Assembly (NCBI RefSeq): GCF_014692525.1
Contig: NZ_JACNYL010000007.1
Span: 62,001-126,000 of the forward strand
DNA from: Sphingobacterium chuzhouense
Lineage (GTDB): Bacteria; Bacteroidota; Bacteroidia; Sphingobacteriales; Sphingobacteriaceae
DNA: 64,000 nucleotides
Direction of reading: 5' to 3'
Shown: positions 54,373 to 63,470 of the stretch, piece by piece
Position numbering within the stretch: position 1 is the stretch's first letter
How the letters are laid out: each line of letters starts with the position of its first letter
Notes under the pieces: generated by a model
Databases searched by the model: none
The model's input: only the letters and a program-made list of their open reading frames with translations
Told to the model about the DNA's origin: nothing
Program-made: the position numbers and the translations under genes

Positions 54373-56079
54373 ATGGTGAAAAAGTTCTGCTCCGCGGTCT
54401 TTTTTTGTGCATTTTTCATAATGAGTGTATATGGACAAAGAAGACCTAATTTCGTTCAATTTATCAATAGCCAACATACGTGGGTAGATTCGGTTTTTCA
54501 AAAGCTCACGCCTAAAGAACGTATTGCACAGCTTTTTTTGGTTCGTGCCCATACCAATCTTGGGCAACGATATATAGATTCGGTTGCGCAGGTGATTCAA
54601 AAAGAACAGCTTGGTGGTTTAGTTGTGTTCCAGGGCGGGCCGGTACGGCACGCTCAGATGCTTAATCAATACCAAAAGTTGGCAAAAGTTCCTTTGCTGG
54701 TTACGTTTGATGGTGAATGGGGACTAGGTATGCGGCTTCCCGACTCCACTGTTTCTTTCCCTTATCAAATGACCTTGGGCGCTATACAAAATGAAATGCT
54801 TATTTATGAAATGGGACGCCAGGTAGCGCGCGATTTTCAGCGTATTGGTATGCACTTTAATTTTGCTCCGGTGGTTGATATCAACAATAACCCTAAAAAC
54901 CCTGTTATCAACTTCCGTTCATTTGGAGATAATAAACACAATGTAACACGTAAAGCGAAAGCGTATATGGACGGTATGGTTGCCGGAGGAATCATTGCGT
55001 CTTTAAAGCATTTTCCTGGACATGGTGACACGGACGTAGATTCCCACCACGACCTCCCACAACTGAAATTTTCAAAAGCGCGGCTAGACAGTCTGGAAAT
55101 TTTTCCATTTCGTGAACTAATTCAACAAGGCGCGCCCGCAATAATGGTAGCTCACATGAATATTCCAGCATTGGATGCAAAGCCCAATATCCCCTCTTCT
55201 ATTTCACGGAAAGTGGTGACGGATCTTTTGCGAAAGGAATTAGGCTTTAATGGACTAACAGTGACTGATGCGATGGATATGAAGGGGGTAAAAAAATTTT
55301 TTCCCAATGGTGAGGCTGATGTGATGGCAATTGAAGCAGGTCATGACCTATTGGAGATCTCTGAAAATAGTGCGCGTGCCATAGGATTGGTCGAAAAGGC
55401 CGTAAAAAGTGGACGTATTAAACAGGCCGAACTAGATCAACGTATAAAACGGGTGCTCGCTGCAAAATATTGGTTAGGATTAAACCAATACCGACCGGTT
55501 AATATGGTCAATTTGGTGAGTGATTTAAATACACCTGCATCAAAATCACTCGTTCAGCGATTGGCTGACGCTGCCGTTACTGTACTGAAATCCGATAGAC
55601 GTATTCGATCTTTCGATAAGAAAATTGAGACAGCAGTAGTATCCATAGGAGTGAATCAGCCACAAGACTTTGAGAAAGGCTTGGCAGTGCAGTTAAACGA
55701 TAGAAGGGAGTTTTTGATTTCTGGAAAAGAAACGGAGGATGAGATGAAAGAGTTGTTGAAGGAGGTCCGTCGAAGCCCACAGATCATTTTAGCAATACAT
55801 GATAATCGTGCGCGTCCGGGAAGTGAAATTAAGATAAATGAGCAGGTGCGTGAATTCATCGATCGGCTAGCAGGTCGAAGAACCATTACAGTGATGTTCA
55901 CCAATCCGTATGCAATAGATAGTTTACCTGTTGAGCGTAGTAACAGTATAATTTTGGCGTATCAAAACGACTACTTTATGCAAAAGGCTGCCTTGAAGGT
56001 TCTTCTAGGACAGGCCAAAGCAGAAGGTAAATTACCGGTAACCGTCAATAAACGGTTTGCTTATGGTGACGGAATGTAA
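54373..56079 (+). CDS. GH3 beta-N-acetylhexosaminidase, NagZ-like, exported
   Basis: A 568-residue protein with a signal peptide (about 1-21, ending YGQ). The NagZ signature KHFPGHGDTDVDSHHDLP (about 214-231) contains the His that serves as general acid in this subgroup; the nucleophile Asp is in VTDAMDMKG (about 305). A C-terminal domain of about 170 residues resembles the second GH3 domain. The enzyme releases N-acetylglucosamine, usually from peptidoglycan fragments. It stands between tetR and sdaA on the same strand. Confidence 0.93.
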   Translation: MVKKFCSAVFFCAFFIMSVYGQRRPNFVQFINSQHTWVDSVFQKLTPKERIAQLFLVRAHTNLGQRYIDSVAQVIQKEQLGGLVVFQGGPVRHAQMLNQYQKLAKVPLLVTFDGEWGLGMRLPDSTVSFPYQMTLGAIQNEMLIYEMGRQVARDFQRIGMHFNFAPVVDINNNPKNPVINFRSFGDNKHNVTRKAKAYMDGMVAGGIIASLKHFPGHGDTDVDSHHDLPQLKFSKARLDSLEIFPFRELIQQGAPAIMVAHMNIPALDAKPNIPSSISRKVVTDLLRKELGFNGLTVTDAMDMKGVKKFFPNGEADVMAIEAGHDLLEISENSARAIGLVEKAVKSGRIKQAELDQRIKRVLAAKYWLGLNQYRPVNMVNLVSDLNTPASKSLVQRLADAAVTVLKSDRRIRSFDKKIETAVVSIGVNQPQDFEKGLAVQLNDRREFLISGKETEDEMKELLKEVRRSPQIILAIHDNRARPGSEIKINEQVREFIDRLAGRRTITVMFTNPYAIDSLPVERSNSIILAYQNDYFMQKAALKVLLGQAKAEGKLPVTVNKRFAYGDGM

Positions 56080-56142
56080 GGGTATGATTCATTTGTGATA
56101 TTGCCATTTAAAGGATAGCTTTGTGAAGCTTAAATTTTGGCA

Positions 56143-57570
56143 ATGGCTAAGGAACAAATCTCTATTTTTGACATGTTTAAGATCGGTATCGGGCCGTCAA
56201 GCTCGCATACCTTAGGGCCTTGGCGTGCTGCACAACGCTTTATAGCCGTTCTAAAAAGCAGAAAGATACTGCAAAAGGTAGAGGGTATCCATATTTTATT
56301 ATATGGCTCTTTAGCTAAAACCGGAATGGGACACGGTACCGATATTGCGGTGCTATTGGGGCTTAGCGGCGACGATCCTGTGACATTTGATGTACATCGG
56401 GTAATGCCGAAAGTGCAAGAAGTCAAATCATCCGGAAAGATAGATTTAGGTGCGGAGCGCGTTGTTAGTTTCTCTTACACGACGGACTTATTATTTCTCT
56501 ATACAGAAAGTCTACCTTACCATCCCAATGCTGTAACTTTTCAGGCATTTTTAACCGACGGCACGGCGGTGTCAGAAACCTACTATTCTATCGGAGGAGG
56601 GTTTGTCGTACAGGAAGATGATACGGTGGGTGTTTTACAGGAAGTTGATATGGCTTTTCCTGTGGACACGGCTCAGGAGCTGATGATGTGGTGCATGCGA
56701 ACGGGATTGAAAATTTCGGAGTTGGTGATGGAAAATGAGTTGGCGTGGCGCCCCGAAGAAGAAACTAGAAGTGGTATCATACAGATTTTTCATACGATTA
56801 AGGATTGCATATACAAAGGATGTCATACCACAGGGGTACTTCCTGGTGGTTTACTTGTAGAGCGTCGTGCTTCCAAGATGAATAAGCGGCTGTTGAAAGA
56901 AAGGATATATTTTGATTACGAGTCATGGGTAAATGCCATACGTGAGGGAGGAAAAGACTTCGGCTATATTCTGGATTGGGTGAGTTGCTTTGCGCTTGCT
57001 GTCAATGAGGAAAATGCTTCTTTTGGACGAGTAGTTACCGCGCCTACTAATGGTGCATCTGGTGTAATTCCCGCTGTATTACAATATTACATAATATTCC
57101 ATGATAGCTATGACGAAAATAAGATTATACAGTTCATTGCTACGGCATCCGAAATAGGCTCTATCTTTAAGAAGGGAGCTACTATTTCTGCAGCAATGGG
57201 CGGCTGTCAGGCAGAAATTGGAGTGTCGTCCGCCATGGCTGCAGGTGCGTTGACAGAATGTTTAGGAGGTTCGCAACGCCAAGTGTTGATGGCAGCGGAA
57301 ATTGCAATGGAACACCATTTAGGATTAACCTGTGACCCTATCGGGGGCTTAGTGCAAATACCTTGCATAGAAAGAAATACGATGGGTGCCGTCAAAGCCA
57401 TCACTGCCGCTCAACTGGCATTAAACTCTAACCCTGATAAGGCGAAGGTTAGCCTTGATGCAGTCGTTAGCACGATGTGGGAGACAGCCCAGGATATGAA
57501 TGTTAAATATAAGGAAACTGCGGACGGTGGGTTGGCGATTAAAGTGCCGTTGAGTTTGCCGGAATGTTAA
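56143..57570 (+). CDS. sdaA: L-serine dehydratase (iron-sulfur dependent, single chain)
   Basis: 475 residues from the ATG at 56143. The N-terminal beta-type domain begins SIFDMFKIGIGPSSSHTLGP. The C-terminal alpha-type domain has TAPTNGASGVIPAVL and MGGCQAEIGVSSAMAAGAL, with Cys residues placed for the 4Fe-4S cluster (also DPIGGLVQIPCIERN). The enzyme converts L-serine to pyruvate and ammonia. It precedes the metallo-hydrolase gene by 17 bases. Confidence 0.95.
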   Translation: MAKEQISIFDMFKIGIGPSSSHTLGPWRAAQRFIAVLKSRKILQKVEGIHILLYGSLAKTGMGHGTDIAVLLGLSGDDPVTFDVHRVMPKVQEVKSSGKIDLGAERVVSFSYTTDLLFLYTESLPYHPNAVTFQAFLTDGTAVSETYYSIGGGFVVQEDDTVGVLQEVDMAFPVDTAQELMMWCMRTGLKISELVMENELAWRPEEETRSGIIQIFHTIKDCIYKGCHTTGVLPGGLLVERRASKMNKRLLKERIYFDYESWVNAIREGGKDFGYILDWVSCFALAVNEENASFGRVVTAPTNGASGVIPAVLQYYIIFHDSYDENKIIQFIATASEIGSIFKKGATISAAMGGCQAEIGVSSAMAAGALTECLGGSQRQVLMAAEIAMEHHLGLTCDPIGGLVQIPCIERNTMGAVKAITAAQLALNSNPDKAKVSLDAVVSTMWETAQDMNVKYKETADGGLAIKVPLSLPEC

Positions 57571-57587
57571 GAAAGAAAAATAAATAG

Positions 57588-58421
57588 ATGAAATATTGTG
57601 CCCTAGCTTCTGGAAGTAATGGTAATTGCTATTACATTGCCGATGCGGAAGATGCCATTTTAATTGACGTAGGCATCAATGCGAAGCATGTAGAGCTGCG
57701 TATGGCCAATTTAGGTATTGTTCCATCAACAATTAAAGCAATATTTATAACACATGAGCATACGGATCATATCCGTGGATTAGCCGTTTTTTGCAGGCGT
57801 TATCAAATCCCGGTATATATGACTGCCGGCTCCTATAGGGGATCGCGTTTACAATTGCCGGAAAACCTACTGCATATTATTCGTCGAGATGAAGAAATAG
57901 AGGTTGGTAGCTTGACAATTTGTGGTATTCCTAAATACCATGATGCGCAGGAGCCTTGTAGCTTTTGGGTTTCAAATGGAGAGATCAATATTGGCGTGTT
58001 GACCGATATTGGACGCATTTGTGATAACGTGAAACATGTAATTCGGCAAGCAGATGTTCTCTTGCTGGAAGCAAACTACGATGAAGGGCTGTTGGATACC
58101 GGAAGCTATCCTTTCTTTTTGAAAAACAGGATACGAAACGGTTGGGGGCACCTTTCTAACCATATTGCACTGGAAACTGTTTTAGAATATCGCGGCCCCC
58201 GTCTTCGACATTTAATATTAGGACATCTTTCTGGACAGAATAATAAAGTAGAGTTAGTTCGCCAAACTTTTGCGCCTCATTGTGGGAAAATAAAATTGTC
58301 TGTTGCTACACGCTATCAAGAAACAGAATTGTTTGATAGCCAAATCTTATTGCCTCAACTGACAACGAAGATTGTTGTGCGACAGATAGCTTATCAGGCT
58401 AGTTTTGTCTTCCCTGAATAA
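57588..58421 (+). CDS. MBL-fold metallo-hydrolase, WalJ/YycJ-like
   Basis: A 277-residue protein. It begins CALASGSNGNCYYI as YycJ proteins do, with the metal motif THEHTDH near residue 52 and Asp/His ligands in KYHDAQEP and GHLSGQNN. Related proteins are putative exonucleases linked to cell-wall signalling or DNA repair. It follows sdaA closely and probably shares its transcript. The last 30 residues are not conserved with the family as far as I can tell. Confidence 0.88.
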   Translation: MKYCALASGSNGNCYYIADAEDAILIDVGINAKHVELRMANLGIVPSTIKAIFITHEHTDHIRGLAVFCRRYQIPVYMTAGSYRGSRLQLPENLLHIIRRDEEIEVGSLTICGIPKYHDAQEPCSFWVSNGEINIGVLTDIGRICDNVKHVIRQADVLLLEANYDEGLLDTGSYPFFLKNRIRNGWGHLSNHIALETVLEYRGPRLRHLILGHLSGQNNKVELVRQTFAPHCGKIKLSVATRYQETELFDSQILLPQLTTKIVVRQIAYQASFVFPE

Positions 58422-58461
58422 ATAGACTATTAATTTTTATTTATATCCAAAACAGTTAGGC

Positions 58462-58528
58462 AAAAAAAAGGTTTTCAAACGGGGAGAATGAAAACCTTTA
58501 GCTAACCAATTATAAACCTAAATTATGA
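58462..58528 (-). ncRNA. Small RNA, family copy B, with own promoter and terminator
   Basis: Minus strand: leader TCATAATTTAGGTTTATAATTGG (58528-58506), then stem AAAGGTTTTC/GAAAACCTTT (58467-58499) with a 13-base loop containing CTCCCC, then eight T. The predicted RNA is about 65 bases. It faces the WalJ-like gene tail to tail, so it is not the leader of a downstream gene. The same leader recurs at 61928 (plus) and 63532 (minus). Confidence 0.68.
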
Positions 58529-58533
58529 TAGTG

Positions 58534-58565
58534 CAAATATATGGTGTTTTTGATTTTTTTCCAAA
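58534..58565 (-). promoter_or_regulatory. Promoter of small RNA copy B
   Basis: Minus strand TTTG (58565-58562), 20 bases, TATATTTG (58541-58534): an exact Bacteroidota promoter ending 5 bases before the conserved leader. Confidence 0.7.
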
Positions 58566-58715
58566 TTATATGAAGTTTATCACATGTTTTTTACAAAAAA
58601 GCGTGATTATATCATTCATTTATGGATTCGGCATACTTCTTGAATATAGAAGACAACTACTATTGAAATTGTTTTGAGGCTCACCAGTGGAGTGATGTAG
58701 TAATGGCGAAATAAC

Positions 58716-58835
58716 ATGAATAAATTGAGAAATAGATATGAACGTGTGCCGTTTGCGGCACGTACATTTTGGGTTTTGGTTCTGTTTGTACTTATCTTAA
58801 TAGTCGAGCTTTTAACATTGCATAGACTTGGTTAA
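58716..58835 (+). CDS. Possible 39-residue single-span membrane protein
   Basis: ATG 58716 to TAA 58833-58835. The product has a basic N-terminus (MNKLRNRYERVPFAAR) and one hydrophobic helix (TFWVLVLFVLILIVELLTL), a plausible inner-membrane micro-protein with N-terminus inside by the positive-inside rule. No family is recognised. It stands alone, 105 bases before the CapD-type gene. An inverted repeat within the frame leaves open that this is instead a structured RNA. Confidence 0.42.
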   Translation: MNKLRNRYERVPFAARTFWVLVLFVLILIVELLTLHRLG

Positions 58836-58940
58836 GTAAGGTAGACTCTATAAGACGCACGGTTTTTTGGACGCGAGTGTAGTTAAAATGCTACGATTAG
58901 TGTACTGATAGGAATAAATAAAGAACTAGACTATCCAAGC

Positions 58941-60857
58941 ATGGATTTGAATGTACTGAAGAAGAAGTTGCGGAAGGATAACCCGCGCTGGGTTATTTTG
59001 TTGATTGACATGATCATTGTGTTTGGATGTTATGTAACATTCAACTTTATTTTAAACAGCTTTTTAGGCGAATTCGATATAGGCTTGATGTTTAAGCAGA
59101 GCATATTGGTCTTATCGGTTTATCTGATTTCTTTTCTCTTTATGAAGACCTATCGCGAAATCGTGCGACATACCGGTCTTAGTGAGGCTATACGTATCTT
59201 TAAAACGGTTTGGCTGGCCTGTATGATACTTTTCCTTATTACCTTATTAGTTCGCTCCACCGCAGTGAAGGATTCGATATGGGGAGAGTACCTTCGTTTA
59301 TCTTATGCTGTGGTCTTCTCGCATGGTTTTTTCACCATGGTGATGTTGGTCGCGGCGAGGGTAGTTTATAGGCAGATTTATGAGTTGCTTTTTTTTACAA
59401 AAAGGAAAAGTAGGCATGTGTTGATTTTTGGTGCGTCAAGACCGGGTTTGGTAGCTTATGCTATGCTGCAAGATGATATCCGGTCGAAAAATAAAGTTAT
59501 CGCATTTGTGGAAGATAAACCGAATAGGGTAGGAAAAAACTCACGAGGTATACGGATTTTGCATATCACGGATATCGACGAAAATTTTGTACGGAAAAAC
59601 GATATCGATGAAGTCATTATTGCTGTGGAAAATGATGATCCAGAGCGTCTCTCACGTGTAACTGATCACTTTCATAACTTAAATATCGAGCTTAAGATTA
59701 TGCAACCCGGTCGTTCTTTACTCAGTGGCGGCGGTAAACGTCAAATTCGTCAATTGCGGATTGAAGACCTTTTGGGAAGAAAGCCTATTAAATTGGATAA
59801 TCCTGTTGTAGAAAAAGAATTAAAAGGGCGCACGGTACTAATAACAGGTGCTGCAGGTTCTATTGGGAGCGAACTTGCACGACAAATTGCTATTCTACCT
59901 TACGGGAGGATCATCTTGCTAGATCAGGCAGAATCCGCGTTATATGATGTACAACAGACTATCCATACTTTCAACCCTGATGAAGCCTATTTCATTGTGG
60001 GAGATGTACGGGACAAAACCTTTATGAGACGTATATTTGAAACGCACCGTCCGGATGTGGTTTTTCATGCAGCAGCGTATAAACATGTGCCACTAATGGA
60101 AGCAAATCCCTATGAAGCGATTTGGACAAACGTATATGGTAGTCGTATTATGGCAGATTTGTCAATGGAATATAACGTCTATAAGTTTGTCATGATCTCG
60201 ACAGATAAAGCCGTCAATCCTACAAACGTTATGGGAGCTTCTAAACGAGCTGCGGAGATTTATGTCAATTCTTGTAATGAACAGAGTGAAACTAATTTCA
60301 TTATTACGCGATTTGGGAATGTGTTGGGATCTAACGGTTCAGTCATCCCTCTTTTTGAAAAGCAAATAGCAAAGGGTGGACCATTAACATTGACCCATGC
60401 GGAAATTACACGCTTTTTTATGACGATTCCAGAAGCCTGTCAGCTTGTGCTAGAAGCCGGAACTATGGGGAAAGGAGGTGAAATTTTTGTTTTTGATATG
60501 GGGAAATCTGTCAAGATTATAGACCTGGCCAAACGCATGATCAAATTAAAAGGATACCGTTACCCGCAAGATATCGATATTAAAATTGTAGGATTGCGTC
60601 CTGGTGAAAAAATATACGAGGAACTCTTGGCAAATAACGAAAATACACTCAAGACACATCATCCTAAAATTATGATAGCGAAAGTCTGTACGGAAGATTT
60701 GTTAACGAAAAGGAGACAGATCGATGTGTTGTGTGGGCTTGTTGAGCACAGTGAAGTATCTGCGGAACATGCTGATCTGGAAGTTGTTCGTCAACTGAAA
60801 GCTATCGTTCCGGAATTTATATCTCAAAATTCCGTTTTTGATCAATTGGATAAATAA
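58941..60857 (+). CDS. Polysaccharide biosynthesis nucleotide-sugar dehydratase, CapD/WbpM type, membrane-bound
   Basis: A 638-residue protein with four hydrophobic segments in the first 150 residues, a CoA-binding-like Rossmann domain (HVLIFGASRPGLVAYAML, about 155-172) and the C-terminal SDR domain: VLITGAAGSIGSELARQI (about 300) and the dehydratase active-site STDKAVNPTNVMGASKRA (about 424-441). WbpM-like enzymes 4,6-dehydrate UDP-N-acetylglucosamine for surface polysaccharide synthesis. No other polysaccharide gene is next to it. It is convergent with the universal stress gene, 10 bases apart. Confidence 0.94.
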   Translation: MDLNVLKKKLRKDNPRWVILLIDMIIVFGCYVTFNFILNSFLGEFDIGLMFKQSILVLSVYLISFLFMKTYREIVRHTGLSEAIRIFKTVWLACMILFLITLLVRSTAVKDSIWGEYLRLSYAVVFSHGFFTMVMLVAARVVYRQIYELLFFTKRKSRHVLIFGASRPGLVAYAMLQDDIRSKNKVIAFVEDKPNRVGKNSRGIRILHITDIDENFVRKNDIDEVIIAVENDDPERLSRVTDHFHNLNIELKIMQPGRSLLSGGGKRQIRQLRIEDLLGRKPIKLDNPVVEKELKGRTVLITGAAGSIGSELARQIAILPYGRIILLDQAESALYDVQQTIHTFNPDEAYFIVGDVRDKTFMRRIFETHRPDVVFHAAAYKHVPLMEANPYEAIWTNVYGSRIMADLSMEYNVYKFVMISTDKAVNPTNVMGASKRAAEIYVNSCNEQSETNFIITRFGNVLGSNGSVIPLFEKQIAKGGPLTLTHAEITRFFMTIPEACQLVLEAGTMGKGGEIFVFDMGKSVKIIDLAKRMIKLKGYRYPQDIDIKIVGLRPGEKIYEELLANNENTLKTHHPKIMIAKVCTEDLLTKRRQIDVLCGLVEHSEVSAEHADLEVVRQLKAIVPEFISQNSVFDQLDK

Positions 60858-60867
60858 AGATTCATTT

Positions 60868-61725
60868 TTACACCTTAATGTCGCTTCTTACAAAGAAAGT
60901 AGGGATTAATAAATTATGTGCGATGGATTTTGTTAAGCTGCGTGAAAACAGTTGTGCAAAAAAACTTTTACGATTATACGATACCAATAATAAATCAATC
61001 TGCATTTTTTCTATCATCCAATCGATGCATTTTGGAACAGGCATGTTGTAATCTAAGCGATAAACGGCATTTTTTTCACAGTAATCAATATTTCTGACGG
61101 GGAAGCGCTGTACAACTTGTTCTTTCCAAAATTCGATATCTTCTGCAGCGGGAGATTCTTCTTTCTCAGTCACATGCAATAGCACCAAATCTAATGTAGC
61201 TTGTATACGTGCTGTAAAAGCGCGGAGAAGCTGTGCTTCGCTTTCTTTGAAATTTGTTAATACACCAATTTTTTCTAATCGGAAATTTTGATATGCTTCC
61301 GGAACAGCTAAAACCCCTATAGGACTCTTCTTGATCAGCTCAAATGTATTGCTACCAATAGTTGCACTTTTAATACGTCCAGCGCCCTTCGTTCCCATAA
61401 CTAGGAAATTATATTGATCTGTCTGTAATAGATCTAATACTGTTTTACTGAGATCTCCTAGCATACAGGCTGATGTAAATAAAAGTTCGGGAAACTGTGC
61501 GCGTAAGTCAGTTTCCAATTTTTCCATGTTTTGAGCAGCGGTTTCCGACATAGAGGCACGAACCTCTTCTGTAAATTTGGCACCCACCCGTGCATTACTA
61601 AATTCATGGTAGGTATGGAGAACATGTAACCGCCAATTGTGCTTCGTGGCAAGATTCGCGGCATACATAATAGCTGTCCATGCATTGTCAGAAAAGTCGG
61701 TAGGTACAAGAATGGCGTTCTTCAT
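60868..61725 (-). CDS. Universal stress protein, tandem UspA domains
   Basis: A 285-residue cytoplasmic protein with two UspA-like halves. The first begins NAILVPTDFSDNAWTAIMYA and ends with the ATP-binding pattern VMGTKGAGRIKSATIGSNT (about 125-143). The second starts near residue 160 and has a degenerate loop (LVSYNRKSFFAQLFSRSLTKSI). Double-domain forms are common in Bacteroidota and respond to stress. Single gene. Confidence 0.93.
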   Translation of the reverse strand: MKNAILVPTDFSDNAWTAIMYAANLATKHNWRLHVLHTYHEFSNARVGAKFTEEVRASMSETAAQNMEKLETDLRAQFPELLFTSACMLGDLSKTVLDLLQTDQYNFLVMGTKGAGRIKSATIGSNTFELIKKSPIGVLAVPEAYQNFRLEKIGVLTNFKESEAQLLRAFTARIQATLDLVLLHVTEKEESPAAEDIEFWKEQVVQRFPVRNIDYCEKNAVYRLDYNMPVPKCIDWMIEKMQIDLLLVSYNRKSFFAQLFSRSLTKSIAHNLLIPTFFVRSDIKV

Positions 61726-62034
61726 AAAAATGAGCGTAATATATTGTTCTTATTTATTAGAATGGTATTTATCAAATATATCTTTTTTTTGCGGTTTTTC
61801 CAAAAGGAAGCAAGCTCTTTCAAAAGACTGTGCCGCTTCCAATCGTTAAAAGATGTTAAATGAAGCGTGTGGGAAAAATAAAGTATTAGAGTATGCGTTT
61901 TAGAGATAACAATAGAGTAATTTTTTTCATAATTTAGGTTAATTAATAATTGGTTAGTAGAAAAATCCTGAAGTTCCCCGCTTCAGGATTTTTTTGTGTT
62001 AACTTTGTGCATGATATATCCCAAAGTATAAATA
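61726..62034. other. AT-rich intergenic region between usp and zupT
   Basis: No credible gene for a protein. The left half should hold the promoter of the minus-strand stress gene. The right half holds small RNA copy D with its terminator, and TAACTTTG (62000-62007), a -7-like box 28 bases before zupT without a fitting -33 box. Confidence 0.55.
61928..61995 (+). ncRNA. Small RNA, family copy D, or terminated leader of the ZIP transporter gene
   Basis: Plus strand: CATAATTTAGGTTAATTAATAATTGG leader, then a perfect stem AATCCTGAAG/CTTCAGGATT (61964-61990) with loop TTCCCCG, then seven T from the arm onwards. Same architecture and leader as copies B and C. It lies 40 bases upstream of zupT in the same direction, so premature termination controlling zupT is also possible. 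Confidence 0.6.
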
Positions 62035-62850
62035 ATGGATCATGTTATTAACTACCTCTCGGAAATAAATCCTGTATTAGCGGCATTGTACGCTTCTATT
62101 TTCACTTGGCTGGTTACAGCTTTAGGCGCAGCATTTGTCTTTTTCTTCAAAACGATGAATCGTAATTTTCTCGATTCCATGCTTGGTTTCACAGGTGGCG
62201 TTATGGTGGCGGCGAGTATATGGAGTCTGTTAATTCCGGCTATAGATATGAGTGATGGGGAAGGGTTTATGCAGGTATTGCCGGCTGTTATAGGCTTTTT
62301 AATGGGAACAGGGTTTCTCTTTGCGTTGGACAAGTTATTGCCGCATTTTCACGTTAATTTTAAGCAGGTCGAGGGCGTAAAATCACCGTGGCAGAAAACA
62401 ACTTTGTTAGTGTTAGCGATAACATTGCATAATATCCCTGAGGGGCTTGCTGTTGGCGTGTTGTTTGGCGCAGTTGCAGCGGGCGTCCCTGAAGCAAGTA
62501 TCGGTGGAGCTGTGGCGTTAGCTGTGGGAATAGGTCTTCAGAACTTCCCCGAAGGTATTGCGGTGGCTATGCCATTACGCCGTATGGGGATTTCACGCCG
62601 GAAAAGCTTTTATTATGGCCAACTTTCTGCTGTTGTAGAGCCGATGGCGGCGGTATTAGGGGCGTTCGCAGTAGCCTTCTTTACACCATTGTTACCCTAT
62701 GCGTTGGCGTTTGCTGCCGGTGCCATGATGTTTGTCGTCGTGGAAGAAGTGATTCCTGAAGCACAACAGAATAAGGACTCAGACTGGGCGACCTTGGGTT
62801 TTATTGGAGGATTTATTTTAATGATGTCACTGGATGTTGTATTGGGCTAA
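62035..62850 (+). CDS. zupT: ZIP-family divalent metal transporter
   Basis: A 271-residue inner-membrane protein with about eight hydrophobic segments. The diagnostic metal-site motifs of ZIP proteins are present: LHNIPEGLAVG (about 131-141) and LQNFPEGIAVAMPLRR (about 172-187), where the second has Gln for the usual His. Imports Zn2+, Fe2+ or similar ions. The gene lies directly after the terminator hairpin of small RNA copy D. Confidence 0.93.
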   Translation: MDHVINYLSEINPVLAALYASIFTWLVTALGAAFVFFFKTMNRNFLDSMLGFTGGVMVAASIWSLLIPAIDMSDGEGFMQVLPAVIGFLMGTGFLFALDKLLPHFHVNFKQVEGVKSPWQKTTLLVLAITLHNIPEGLAVGVLFGAVAAGVPEASIGGAVALAVGIGLQNFPEGIAVAMPLRRMGISRRKSFYYGQLSAVVEPMAAVLGAFAVAFFTPLLPYALAFAAGAMMFVVVEEVIPEAQQNKDSDWATLGFIGGFILMMSLDVVLG

Positions 62851-62879
62851 ATAGTGAATAAGGGGAATAGGAAGTAAAT

Positions 62880-63470
62880 ATGAATCAGGAAACCGAGGCA
62901 TTATATAGAGAGATAAAACGCTGCAGAATCTGTGAGCCGAAACTATTAGCAGGGGTTAATCCTGTATTGACGATTGACGATCGTTCAAAAATCTTGATTG
63001 TAGGACAGGCTCCAGGAATGAAAGTGCATTTATCGGGTATCCCTTGGGATGACCAAAGTGGGAAAGAACTTAGAAATTGGTTAGGTGTTACGGAAGAAGC
63101 TTTCTATAACCCCGAAAATTTTGCTATTATACCTATGGGGTTTTGCTATCCCGGGAAAAGTAAAAGTGGAGATTTACCTCCTCGTGTAGAATGCGCACCT
63201 ATCTGGCATGAACGCGTTTTGGCGCAAATGCAAAATATTAAATTGACACTATTAATAGGTCAATACGCACAATCCTATTATCTGCGAGGGCGAAAGCACA
63301 AGACATTAACGGAGACCGTGAAAAATTATCGAGACTATTTACCGACGTATTTTCCGTTGCCACACCCGTCACCAAGAAATTTTATCTGGATGTCAAAAAA
63401 TCAGTGGTTTAAAGAAGAGACAGTACCGGTTTTACGAGATCTGGTGAACCAATTGCTGCAGGAGATATAA
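62880..63470 (+). CDS. Uracil-DNA glycosylase family protein (family 4/5 type with Fe-S cluster)
   Basis: A 196-residue protein. Four Cys (15, 18, 89, 105) have the C-x2-C-x70-C-x15-C spacing of the 4Fe-4S cluster in family 4 and 5 glycosylases. Motif 1 is VGQAPGMKVHLSG (about 41-53), with Gln where family 4 has Glu; the C-terminal motif is PHPSPRNFIW (161-170). The protein should remove uracil or a related base from DNA. It is 29 bases after zupT and may be co-transcribed with it. The Gln substitution makes the exact activity uncertain. Confidence 0.88.
   Translation: MNQETEALYREIKRCRICEPKLLAGVNPVLTIDDRSKILIVGQAPGMKVHLSGIPWDDQSGKELRNWLGVTEEAFYNPENFAIIPMGFCYPGKSKSGDLPPRVECAPIWHERVLAQMQNIKLTLLIGQYAQSYYLRGRKHKTLTETVKNYRDYLPTYFPLPHPSPRNFIWMSKNQWFKEETVPVLRDLVNQLLQEI

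Larger units (their letters stand above)
58422..58940. other. Long intergenic region with a small RNA and a possible micro-protein gene
   Basis: It contains the minus-strand RNA and its promoter (58462-58565), a possible 39-residue membrane protein (58716-58835) and, inside that frame, the inverted repeat GTGCCG-TTTG-CGGCAC (58746-58761). About 105 bases before the CapD-type gene hold its promoter, not located with certainty. Confidence 0.6.

Noticed and set aside
58525..58677. A 50-codon plus-strand frame starting ATGATAGTGC
   Set aside because: Its start overlaps the promoter and leader of the minus-strand small RNA, the composition is that of AT-rich noncoding DNA, and no signal or family pattern is seen.
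61637..61863. Two plus-strand frames of about 70 codons across the start of the universal stress gene
   Set aside because: They run from antisense of the usp coding region into noncoding DNA, with no protein-like pattern.
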